DNA from: Flavobacterium fluviale
GTDB lineage: Bacteria; Bacteroidota; Bacteroidia; Flavobacteriales; Flavobacteriaceae
Direction of reading: 5' to 3'
Assembly (NCBI RefSeq): GCF_003312915.1
Contig: NZ_CP030261.1
Coordinates: forward strand, 1,178,001-1,242,000
Length of the DNA: 64,000 nt
In this document: one piece after another, positions 36,001-43,526 of the stretch
Layout: every line of letters begins with the position of its first letter
Position numbering within the stretch: the stretch's first letter is position 1
The notes under the pieces: generated by a model
Databases searched by the model: none
The model's input: only the letters and a program-made list of their open reading frames with translations
What the model was told of the DNA's origin: nothing
Made by a program: the position numbers and the translations under genes

Positions 36001-36277
36001 GAGATAAATCTAGAGACGTTAGTTGGTTACTGTAGCAATTTAAAGTTTCCAAATCTTTAAAAGCCTGAATTCCTGTAAGATCTGAGATTGAACTATCGGA
36101 GACATCTAATGATGTTAATCCTGAAATTTTTGAAGTAAGAACTTGTCCATCTGGAATTCCAGAGTCGATTCCCATTAATATTAATCTTTTTTCAAAGTTA
36201 ATGTCTGGAATTGCAGTGTTTTGCGCATAAATAGAAAAATTTGCCAGTAACAGCAACAAAAGTAGTTTTGTTTTCAT
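33056..36277 (-). CDS. Leucine-rich repeat surface protein with T9SS sorting domain
   Basis: A 1073-residue secreted protein with a signal peptide (MKTKLLLLLLLANFSIYAQ). It is built of four modules starting near residues 23, 315, 640 and 807. Each opens with a cap of the form IPDxNFExxLI...DGxV and continues with short LRRs (LTSLDLSQN-type, about 21 residues). Each of the first three modules closes with a variable strand and cysteine-containing linker. The final 80 residues (VALYPNPTKGEVYI to KKVIVE) are a type A T9SS sorting domain, so it crosses the outer membrane and is attached or released there. Adhesion or protein binding is likely. Confidence 0.88.
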   Translation of the reverse strand: MKTKLLLLLLLANFSIYAQNTAIPDINFEKRLILMGIDSGIPDGQVLTSKISGLTSLDVSDSSISDLTGIQAFKDLETLNCYSNQLTSLDLSQNKYLTTINCSRNAITALNTASNNDLRTLIASYNKLTVFSLTLNDKLRQLQINDNLIFSLIVSNATSLEEIICDNNKLTFLNVTSNPALKSLSITDNQLSSIELKQNPLLTSLSCWGNKLTVLDVSKNTALVSLYCDFNKITSLDLSKNINLVDFSCKSNSLNELNLNNGNNNKINKSQLDLTNNPSLSCIKVDNPSYSTANWYAVSKDATANYSIDCNQTTLIPDENFEKALIALGYDSGTVDGKVLTSKINTITSLFIYSKNISDLTGIQDFKALQQLNCASNKLTTIDVSNNVNLTYLSVDNNLLTTLDISKNIKLAKLSCYSNKLTSLNLNFTPLITELTVNNNLFTSLDVSNLKLLRYLDISNCELPSIDLTSNKDLISFQASSNRFTTLNLSQNKELIYLGFSFNLQLPSIDLSANTKLEYLISSYTLVTKLDLSTNVNLKALTINSSQISELDLRSNKLLIGLYLQGNSQLKKLDLRNGKNSNLLANYTFMSGTNGSPSTTSFKSNTKLTCIMVDDVAYSDANWSTYKDAKTNFSLDCVVYTLIPDANFEDKLIALQIDKDGKNGKVATESIASITSLDVSSSSIKDLTGIQDFTSLKILNCSANQLTSLTPANNPLLTELNCSYNLLTVLDLSKNPLLTALNVSTNTLNTLNVKNGFNTNMDWFSVNFTRNAALTCIQVDNAKYSNDTWNGKLDKTSYFTEDCNTFTLIPDSNFEDELIALKIDIDGKNGKVLTSTIAAVKDLNVQLSDIKDLTGIQDFTALEFLNCQFNLLTTLNVSKNLKLIELYTHGNDLTTLNLSANTALTTLQANKNKLTDLDLTKNSKLTYVNVMENSLKTLNLKNGNNINFTSALLNKNTALTCILVDNPSLATSSSVFFKDATASYSSTCSLGLEDSIFNKVALYPNPTKGEVYISNVSLDKATVYNSLGQQVKSFILDASNTDNTINLSGLPRGIYYVYLINGDAASAKKVIVE

Positions 36278-36576
36278 AGATTGAGTTTATGATTAGGTCG
36301 CGCAAGTGTATGAATATTAAGTGAGTATTCCTTACGTGAAACCGTAAAGGCTGTATTATTTTATTGTTTTTTTAATTTTGAAACAAATAAGATTATTTAA
36401 AGTATATTTTTTTATTATTTGTTAACCGTAATAATTTGATTTGTAAATGTTTGTGAGTAACATCATTTTAAATAATTTTATTCAAAATTTCATAACACAT
36501 TGTTAACGGTTAGTTTTTTGTAACAAAAAAGCATAATTTAGACCCATCTTTTAACTTTACTTATAATTATAGATAC
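36278..36576. other. Divergent intergenic region
   Basis: AT-rich DNA between the LRR protein gene and the S8 peptidase gene. A TAACTTTA near 36552, one base off the -7 consensus, may serve the peptidase gene. No reading frame was recognised. Confidence 0.35.
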
Positions 36577-38214
36577 ATGAGTCATATAAAACCTCTTAAA
36601 TTATCTGCGTTTGCGTTACTTGTTTTAGCAGGTTGCAGCGCAAGTTTGCAAGCGCAAAATTCAGTGCCAAAACAGCCAATTGTGGCTCCTTTAGCAGTTG
36701 TAAAAAAATCACCCGTTAGCGAAAATGAATTAAAAAGATGGAGTCATCTGGATTTAGTAAAAGATTCTATCCCGGGAATGAGTGTTGACAGGGCTTTGAC
36801 TGAATTACTGCAAGGTAAAACAGGTAAAAAAGTGATTGTTGGTATTGTAGACTCTGGTGTAGATATCGAACACGAAGATCTAAAAGGAATGATCTGGACC
36901 AATACCAAAGAAATTCCAGGAAACGGAATCGATGATGATAAAAATGGATTTATCGATGACATTAACGGATGGAATTTCCTAGGAAATGCGGTTCACGAAA
37001 ACCTTGAAATGACACGTGTTGTTAAAAAAGGAGACGACGGTTCTGCAGAATATAAGGCAGCTTTGGCTCAATATACTGAAAAATACGAAGAAGCTCAAAA
37101 AGATAAACAACAAGTAGATTTTTTACTTGATGTTCACAATACAATTAAAAAAGAGCTAAACAAGACAACATACAAAATTGAAGATTTAAATGCTATAACT
37201 TCAACAGATCCAAAAGTTGCAAGAAGCAAAGCTATAATGACTCAAATTTTCACAAATGCTGGATCAACTTTCGACCCAGAAGCTGATTTTGGTGAATATA
37301 AAGAGCAGGTATACGATCAGTTAAATTATAACTTAAATAAAGAATTTGACGGAAGAAAAATCGTAGGTGATAATCCAGAAGATATTAAAGACAATCGTTA
37401 CGGAAATAATATTGTTTTTGGTCCAGATAAAGAAAAAGCACTTCACGGAACTCACGTTGCAGGAATCATTGCTCAAATTCGCGGGAATAATTTAGGCGGA
37501 GACGGAGTTGCTTCTCCAAACGTTGAAATTTTAACGGTTAGAGCTGTGCCAGACGGAGATGAGTACGATAAAGATATCGCCCTTGCCATTCGCTACGCAG
37601 TAGATAATGGTGCAAAAGTAATTAACGGAAGTTTTGGAAAAAGCTTTTCTCCGCACAAACAATGGGTTTACGATGCTATTAAATATGCCGCTAAAAAAGA
37701 CGTTTTAATTGTTCACGCAGCAGGAAACGACGGTTATAATATTGATGAGACAAAAAACATCAATTATCCAAATGATTCAGAAGACAACGTAAAAGAATTT
37801 GCTGATAATTTAATTACAATTGGAGCAATTAATAAAGAATATGGAGAAAGTGTTATTGCAGGATTTTCAAACTTCGGAAAAATTAACGTAGATGTTTTTG
37901 CTCCGGGAGAAGAAATTTATGCAACAGTTCCAAACAATAAATACAAGTATCTGCAAGGAACGTCAATGGCATCTCCAAATGCAGCGGGTGTAGCAGCGTT
38001 AATTCGTTCATACTATCCAAAATTAAAGGCCGCTCAGGTGAAAAAGATTTTAATGGAATCTGGAGTTGCACTTCCTGCAAAAGTTGTTTTGGGGAAAAGC
38101 GAAAATCCAAATGAAAAACCAGTTGCTGTTCCTGCTGCAGAATCATCAAAAACTGCAAAAATGGTAAATGCTTATAATGCTTTATTAATGGCTGAAAAAA
38201 TGTCTAAAAAATAA
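36577..38214 (+). CDS. Subtilisin-like (S8) serine peptidase lipoprotein
   Basis: A 545-residue peptidase. The signal peptide ends in VLAGCSAS, so it is probably lipidated. The catalytic triad is visible: Asp92 in VGIVDSGVDIEHEDL, His290 in HGTHVAGIIA and Ser463 in GTSMASPNAAG. The spacing between Asp and His is about 200 residues. This contains a helical, charged insertion (about 145-265) much longer than in subtilisin and typical of Bacteroidota S8 enzymes. There is no T9SS tail. A hairpin terminator follows, then the M1 peptidase gene. Confidence 0.93.
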   Translation: MSHIKPLKLSAFALLVLAGCSASLQAQNSVPKQPIVAPLAVVKKSPVSENELKRWSHLDLVKDSIPGMSVDRALTELLQGKTGKKVIVGIVDSGVDIEHEDLKGMIWTNTKEIPGNGIDDDKNGFIDDINGWNFLGNAVHENLEMTRVVKKGDDGSAEYKAALAQYTEKYEEAQKDKQQVDFLLDVHNTIKKELNKTTYKIEDLNAITSTDPKVARSKAIMTQIFTNAGSTFDPEADFGEYKEQVYDQLNYNLNKEFDGRKIVGDNPEDIKDNRYGNNIVFGPDKEKALHGTHVAGIIAQIRGNNLGGDGVASPNVEILTVRAVPDGDEYDKDIALAIRYAVDNGAKVINGSFGKSFSPHKQWVYDAIKYAAKKDVLIVHAAGNDGYNIDETKNINYPNDSEDNVKEFADNLITIGAINKEYGESVIAGFSNFGKINVDVFAPGEEIYATVPNNKYKYLQGTSMASPNAAGVAALIRSYYPKLKAAQVKKILMESGVALPAKVVLGKSENPNEKPVAVPAAESSKTAKMVNAYNALLMAEKMSKK

Positions 38215-38235
38215 AGTTTAAGATACTATTAATCT

Positions 38236-38261
38236 AATGGAAGAGTTTACGCTCTTCCATT
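38236..38261 (+). terminator. Terminator after the S8 peptidase gene
   Basis: Perfect 10-base arms (aatggaagag with ctcttccatt) and a 6-base loop, followed by a T-rich stretch. The apparent ATG at 38237 lies inside the stem and is not the start of the next gene. Confidence 0.7.
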
Positions 38262-38278
38262 TTCTATTACATATAAAC

Positions 38279-40159
38279 ATGCGAAAAATTATTTTACTTT
38301 CTTTCTTGAGCTTTGGTTTACAGACAGCTTTTGCCCAAAACGCTCCATATTGGCAGCAACACGCCGATTATAAAATGGAGGTTTCGATGGATGTAAAAAA
38401 CTATCAGTACAAAGGAAAACAAGAATTGGTCTATACCAACAATTCATCTGATACTTTAAGAAAAGTATTCTATCATTTGTTTCCAAATGCTTTTCAGCCG
38501 GGAAGCGAAATGGATGCGCGACTTCATTTTATTAAAGATCCAGACGGAAGAATGGTAAATAAAACAAAAGGAGCAGATGGAAAAGATGTTAAACAAAGCC
38601 GAATTGAAACTTTAAAGCCGAATGAAATAGGATTTTTAAAGATCACAAACTTCAAACAAGATGGTGCGACGGCTCAGACAAGAGTTTCAGGAACTATTTT
38701 AGAAGTGACTTTGGCTAAGCCGATTCTGCCAAATTCTAAAACCACTTTCACATTAGATTTTGACGGACAAGTTCCAGTTCAAATTCGTCGTTCTGGAAGA
38801 AACAATTCTGAAGGAATCGAACTTTCAATGTCGCAATGGTATCCAAAATTAGCCGAATTTGATTTTGAAGGCTGGCACGCAGATCCATACATCGCGAGAG
38901 AGTTTCACGGAGTCTGGGGGAATTTTGACGTAAAAATTACAATTGATAAAGAATATACAATTGGAGGTTCTGGATATCTTCAAGACAAAAATTCAATTGG
39001 ACATGGTTACGAAGATGCTGGTGTAACAGTTACTTATCCTAAAAAAACAAAAACGTTAACATGGCATTTTATTGCTCCAAATGTTCACGATTTTACATGG
39101 GCAGCAGACAAAGAATATGCACATGATATTGTAAAAGGGCCAAATGATGTTGATTTGCATTTCTTCTATAAAAACACTCCAAAAGTGGCAGAAAACTGGA
39201 AACAGTTAGAGCCGTTAATGGTAAAAGTTATGGATTATTACAACCAAAGAGTTGGGGCTTATCCTTACAAACAATACTCATTTATTCAAGGAGGCGACGG
39301 CGGAATGGAGTATGCAATGTGTACTTTAATGTTAGGAAACGGAAAACTGGAAGGAATTCTTGGAACTGCAACTCACGAATTAGGGCACTCTTGGTTTCAG
39401 CATATTTTGGCTTCAAACGAATCCAAACATCCTTGGATGGATGAAGGTTTTACAACTTACATCGAAGACAGTGCTTTGAATGAATTGAAAGGTGATAAAA
39501 AAGAAGTAAATCCGTTTAAAGGAAATTACGCTGCTTATTACAGTTTGGTAAATTCTGGTAAAGAACAGCCACAAAGTACGCATGGAGATCGTTATGACGA
39601 AAATCGTCCGTACAGTATTTCATCTTATATTAAAGGAAGTCTTTTCCTTTCTCAATTAGAATATGTAATTGGAAAAGAAAATGTAGATGCGACATTAAAA
39701 AGATATTTCAACGATTTTAAATTCAAACATCCAACTCCAAATGATATCAAAAGATCAGCAGAAAGAGTTTCTGGAGCTGAGCTGGACTGGTATTTAATAG
39801 ATTGGACACAAACATTAAACACGATCGATTACGGTATTAAAGATGTCGCAGACAATGCAGGAAAAACAACTGTAACTTTGGAAAGAATTGGAAGAATACC
39901 AATGCCAATCGATTTAAAAGTAGATTACGCAGACGGAACTTCTGAAAACTTTTATATTCCGCTAAGAATGATGAATTTCATTAAACCGAATCCAAATCCA
40001 ACTCAAAAAAGAACTGTATTAGAAGACTGGGCTTGGGCACAGCAAAACTATAGTTTTACAATTGATAAAAACAAAACGGCAATCAAAAAAATCACTATAG
40101 ATCCAAGCGGATTAATGGCTGATGTAAAAGCTGCCAATAATGTTTTTGAAGTGAAATAA
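38279..40159 (+). CDS. M1 family metallopeptidase
   Basis: A 626-residue zinc aminopeptidase-like protein with a signal peptide (MRKIILLSFLSFGLQTAFAQ). The zinc motif HELGH (His366, Glu367, His370) is followed 19 residues later by the third ligand in DEGFTTYIE. The exopeptidase motif GAMEN is replaced by GGMEY, a common variant. The frame runs back to 38237, but that lies inside a terminator hairpin, so the ATG at 38279, which starts the signal peptide, is chosen. It probably degrades peptides in the periplasm. Confidence 0.92.
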   Translation: MRKIILLSFLSFGLQTAFAQNAPYWQQHADYKMEVSMDVKNYQYKGKQELVYTNNSSDTLRKVFYHLFPNAFQPGSEMDARLHFIKDPDGRMVNKTKGADGKDVKQSRIETLKPNEIGFLKITNFKQDGATAQTRVSGTILEVTLAKPILPNSKTTFTLDFDGQVPVQIRRSGRNNSEGIELSMSQWYPKLAEFDFEGWHADPYIAREFHGVWGNFDVKITIDKEYTIGGSGYLQDKNSIGHGYEDAGVTVTYPKKTKTLTWHFIAPNVHDFTWAADKEYAHDIVKGPNDVDLHFFYKNTPKVAENWKQLEPLMVKVMDYYNQRVGAYPYKQYSFIQGGDGGMEYAMCTLMLGNGKLEGILGTATHELGHSWFQHILASNESKHPWMDEGFTTYIEDSALNELKGDKKEVNPFKGNYAAYYSLVNSGKEQPQSTHGDRYDENRPYSISSYIKGSLFLSQLEYVIGKENVDATLKRYFNDFKFKHPTPNDIKRSAERVSGAELDWYLIDWTQTLNTIDYGIKDVADNAGKTTVTLERIGRIPMPIDLKVDYADGTSENFYIPLRMMNFIKPNPNPTQKRTVLEDWAWAQQNYSFTIDKNKTAIKKITIDPSGLMADVKAANNVFEVK

Positions 40160-40180
40160 TTTCTAGAAAATATTTATAAA

Positions 40181-40212
40181 AAAAGCCCTTAAATTTAGTT
40201 TTAAGGGCTTTT
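40181..40212. terminator. Bidirectional terminator
   Basis: Perfect 13-base arms (40181-40193 and 40200-40212, aaaagccctta core) between convergent genes, with A and T tracts on the two sides. Confidence 0.85.
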
Positions 40213-40244
40213 CTTATGTTTCAGGTTTATTCAAAATGCAGAAA

Positions 40245-41444
40245 TTATACTGTTTTTATATCAACAGGAATTTGTGAGTGCGTTTTCTTAAAAGGAACAA
40301 ATTCCCTGTAACTGGCAGATCTCCACAGCCATTCAATTGGTCCGTAATTGTATTTAGAAAGCCACCATTTACTTATAAATAATTGAATGATAAATACAAA
40401 AACAGCTAGTGAAAAATAAAACCAATAAGGCATAGAGTTTCCGATTCCGAATCCAATTCCGGAGAAAATAAAAGCAGCCAGAATATTTTGAGCGATATAA
40501 TTTGTAAGTGTCATTTTACCACCAGCACTAAAATAGCTGAAAACCGTTTTTAATTTGCCGTTAATATAAAGCAGGATAATTCCTGTTGCGATAAAAATCA
40601 TAGTACTTAAAACCAGCCAGTAAAGCGGATGAAAGATTTTGAGTGGAGCAACCTTGTATAAGATCATTAAATTAAAGCCAACACCGATAATAATAGCGGT
40701 AACTAAACTAATCCAAAGTGTCTTTTTTAATAAAGGTTTCAATTCATGTAAGCGGTTAAAGAAATCTAATTTTTGAAGCAGAAACCCAAATAACATGCAT
40801 GCAAACATTACGATATGTGCCGTAATAGCATACCCTGGAATAATGATTTGTTCGTAGAAAGAGGCCAGTAGGTTAAATCTAAAAAAGTCAAGCCAGTTTC
40901 CTGAATAATAAAGTTTTAAGTATTCTGGATTTGTCGTAATTTCAACATTTTCGATTTTGAAACCATTCACATAAGCCATTATAAAAGGAATGGCAAAAAC
41001 CAGAACTGCGCAGATAATGCTTAATGTTTTTGCAGAACTTTTATAAAATAAAAGCATTACTAACCCTAAAAAGGCATAATCTTTTAGAATATCTCCGAGC
41101 CAAAATGATGAATTGATAAAGGCCAAAATAAAAAGCAAGATCATTCGCCAGGCAAAAAACGTAATAGGATTTTTTCCTTTGGAGGCGACATTATTAATTA
41201 AAATCGCAAAACCATATCCAAATAATAAGGTTAATAAAGTCCAGGATTTTGCCGCGAAAAAATAGCGGTTAAAATAAAACAAGATGTCTGATATAAGACT
41301 GCTGCTATTGTTTTTTTGCTCTACACCAATGTGTAAAAAATCAGAATAATTGCCAATAGCTACTCCCAGTATAGCCCAGCCTCGAAGAATGTCGACAATT
41401 GCAGTTCTTTTGCTTTGTTCGACAGGATGATAAGAATTTGTCAT
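40245..41444 (-). CDS. DUF418 domain membrane protein
   Basis: A 399-residue polytopic protein with about ten hydrophobic segments. It begins RTAIVDILRGWAILGVAIGN, the usual DUF418/YeiB opening. The C-terminal part has GGKMTLTNYIAQNI and YGPIEWLWRSASY, both typical of the family. The function is unsettled, and a role in transport or acyl transfer has been proposed for relatives. The frame extends 30 codons upstream to a TTG. The ATG at 41444 fits the family. Transcription from the threonine dehydrogenase gene upstream is stopped by a hairpin. Confidence 0.88.
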   Translation of the reverse strand: MTNSYHPVEQSKRTAIVDILRGWAILGVAIGNYSDFLHIGVEQKNNSSSLISDILFYFNRYFFAAKSWTLLTLLFGYGFAILINNVASKGKNPITFFAWRMILLFILAFINSSFWLGDILKDYAFLGLVMLLFYKSSAKTLSIICAVLVFAIPFIMAYVNGFKIENVEITTNPEYLKLYYSGNWLDFFRFNLLASFYEQIIIPGYAITAHIVMFACMLFGFLLQKLDFFNRLHELKPLLKKTLWISLVTAIIIGVGFNLMILYKVAPLKIFHPLYWLVLSTMIFIATGIILLYINGKLKTVFSYFSAGGKMTLTNYIAQNILAAFIFSGIGFGIGNSMPYWFYFSLAVFVFIIQLFISKWWLSKYNYGPIEWLWRSASYREFVPFKKTHSQIPVDIKTV

Positions 41445-41559
41445 TTGATTGATGTTTTTGTTGTGATTTGATTGATGATTTTTGAATAAACTTGAAAATA
41501 AGTAAACGCAATCAAATGTAAAGAAATTATGCAACCAACAATTCTTATCTGAATATATA

Positions 41560-41600
41560 AAAGCGTGTTATTCTAAAATACTTTTAGAGTAACACGCTTT
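41560..41600. terminator. Terminator after the threonine dehydrogenase gene
   Basis: 19-base arms (41560-41578 and 41582-41600) with one wobble pair and a 3-base loop. It lies just past the tdh stop. Confidence 0.8.
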
Positions 41601-41625
41601 AATACTTTATTATATGGGTTTACGA

Positions 41626-42564
41626 TTAGCTCAAATGCTCAATCATATCTTTTGTCATAGATTCTAAATCAAATTTATGATTCCAATTCCAGTCTTCTCT
41701 GGCAGATGAATCGTCAATACTTGCCGGCCAGCTGTCCGCAATTTTCTGACGGAAATCTGGATTGTACGTAATTTCGAATTCAGGAATATGTTTTTTAATT
41801 TCTGCAGCAATTTCTGTCGGAGTAAAACTCATTGCAGCCAAATTATAAGACGAATGTATTTTTATTTGATCTTCTGGTGCCTGCATAATTTTAATCGTTG
41901 CATCGATCGCATCATCCATATACATCATTGGCATTTTGGTTTCTGATGATAAAAAGCATTCGTATTTTTTATCGGCAATAGCCTTATAAAAAATATCAAC
42001 AGCGTAATCTGTAGTTCCGCCGCCTGGAGGAGTAGACCAGCTGATTAACCCTGGATAACGAATACTGCGAACATCAACACCATAAATATTATGGTAATAC
42101 TCGCACCATCTTTCGCCCGCTTGTTTGCTGATTCCGTAAACTGTTGAAGGTTCCATTACAGTATATTGAGGCGTATTTTCTTTTGGAGTTGTCGGACCGA
42201 AAACTGCAATACTTGAAGGCCAGAAAATCTTCTGAATTTTTTTTGCCTTCGCTAAATTCAAAACATGGAAAAGTGAATTCATATTCAAATCCCACGCAAA
42301 AGCTGGATTTTTTTCAGCTGTTGCAGACAAAAGTGCCGCCATCAAATACACATCTGTAATTTTGTGAACTTCTACTAAATGTTCAATTTGATTAAAATCT
42401 AAAGCATTGACCACTTCAAAAGGTCCCGAATTAACAACATCAGTATTTAATTTTCGAATATCAGAAGCGATTACATTTTCGGTTCCGTATAATTTGCGCA
42501 GTTTTTGCGTCAGCTCAGTTCCAATCTGACCGCAGGCGCCAATGATCAATATTTTAGGATTCAT
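41626..42564 (-). CDS. tdh: L-threonine 3-dehydrogenase, SDR (epimerase-like) type
   Basis: A 312-residue extended short-chain dehydrogenase. The NAD loop is GACGQIG (residues 8-14). The catalytic serine is in WPSSIAVFG, and the tyrosine-lysine pair is in VYGISKQAGERW. RYPGLISW and GGGTTDYAVDIFYKA are typical of the epimerase-like threonine dehydrogenases first studied in cold-adapted Flavobacterium. They oxidise L-threonine to 2-amino-3-ketobutyrate with NAD. I would expect a glycine C-acetyltransferase (kbl) elsewhere, since none is in the window. An exact -7 box lies 20 bases upstream. Confidence 0.9.
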   Translation of the reverse strand: MNPKILIIGACGQIGTELTQKLRKLYGTENVIASDIRKLNTDVVNSGPFEVVNALDFNQIEHLVEVHKITDVYLMAALLSATAEKNPAFAWDLNMNSLFHVLNLAKAKKIQKIFWPSSIAVFGPTTPKENTPQYTVMEPSTVYGISKQAGERWCEYYHNIYGVDVRSIRYPGLISWSTPPGGGTTDYAVDIFYKAIADKKYECFLSSETKMPMMYMDDAIDATIKIMQAPEDQIKIHSSYNLAAMSFTPTEIAAEIKKHIPEFEITYNPDFRQKIADSWPASIDDSSAREDWNWNHKFDLESMTKDMIEHLS

Positions 42565-42584
42565 TTTTTAATGATTTAGAGACA

Positions 42585-42592
42585 CAAATATA
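42585..42592 (-). promoter_or_regulatory. -7 box of tdh
   Basis: An exact TATATTTG on the minus strand, 20 bases before the tdh ATG. The rest of the 353-base divergent gap (42565-42917) is AT-rich with no recognised gene. Confidence 0.5.
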
Positions 42593-42890
42593 ACGTTTTC
42601 GCAATTACATGCGTTTTTTAGAAGTAAAATTTATAAATTCAATAATGAAAAAGTTTGTTTGTTGGATAATTCACGAAATAAAAATTTAATCGCGGCGTTT
42701 TTTTAATTAGGCATTTTTTAAAAACATAAAGTTTGCAAATGCTATATGTTGAATTAGTTCTGAGATCTTTATCTATTCTAAACTTACTATAAAATATGAA
42801 ACTCTGCGGTTAAATTTACGAGCAAAAAACAACAATGATTTACAGATTCTTTAGCAGTAAATCAGAATTCGTAATTGTAAATTTACTTTG

Positions 42891-42898
42891 TAACTTTG
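42891..42898 (+). promoter_or_regulatory. -7 box of the lipoprotein-mfd unit
   Basis: An exact TAACTTTG. The predicted start of transcription, near 42905, leaves the ATG at 42906 almost leaderless and favours the ATG at 42918 for the lipoprotein gene. Confidence 0.5.
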
Positions 42899-42917
42899 CA
42901 GCTTAATGTTTTACCAA

Positions 42918-43526
42918 ATGAAATATAAAATATCTCTTCTTCTACTTTTATTTACCGCAATGTATTCCTGCCAGAACGCAGATGAAAAACGTCGTGCAGA
43001 AAATGCAAAAGAAGCAAAAAAGAAAGAAGTTATTTTTAATAATATAAATAAAGGCTGGACATTTATTGATGAGCCGATTAATGAAATTTCAGAACAAAAA
43101 TTAAACTCGTGGACAGAATGGCTTGAGTTTATTAAAGAGATTGGCGATAAGCCAAGAAAGACAATTGGAGCATTTCAGAAAAAGTCAAGAGCTATTTCTA
43201 AGAAGGCAATGGCTTTAAATAATAATATTCCGCCAGAATTTAATCTGCCTCAAATAAGAAGCCGTATTTCTATTTTAATTACTAAAATAAAAATGCTGGA
43301 TCTTTTTATTCATTTGAACAAGATTCCAGATGATAAGGTGGTTTTTTTAGTTCAGGAAATCAACAAAGAATTGATTTCTCTGGAGAGACAAATGGATAAA
43401 ATTGTTGAAAAAGCTAAAATTCCAAAAGAAGAAGGAGAGGCCGATTTCCTTAAAATGTTAGACACAACGCGCGCAATCCCGAGTTCTGCGCCGCCATTAG
43501 ATCAAAACACACCAAAAATTGAGTAA
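42918..43526 (+). CDS. Lipoprotein of unknown function upstream of mfd
   Basis: A 202-residue lipoprotein. The signal peptide ends in TAMYSCQN, with the lipidated cysteine about 18 residues in. The mature part is highly helical and charged (KRRAENAKEAKKKEV, then several amphipathic helices). It ends in a proline-rich tail. I recognise no family. The next ATG upstream (42906) is also in frame, but promoter position favours 42918. Its last 8 bases overlap the TTG start of mfd, so translation is probably coupled. Confidence 0.75.
   Translation: MKYKISLLLLLFTAMYSCQNADEKRRAENAKEAKKKEVIFNNINKGWTFIDEPINEISEQKLNSWTEWLEFIKEIGDKPRKTIGAFQKKSRAISKKAMALNNNIPPEFNLPQIRSRISILITKIKMLDLFIHLNKIPDDKVVFLVQEINKELISLERQMDKIVEKAKIPKEEGEADFLKMLDTTRAIPSSAPPLDQNTPKIE

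Noticed and set aside
38237..38278. ATG at 38237 as start of the M1 peptidase
   Set aside because: It lies in the stem of a terminator hairpin, and the extra residues precede a complete signal peptide beginning at 38279.
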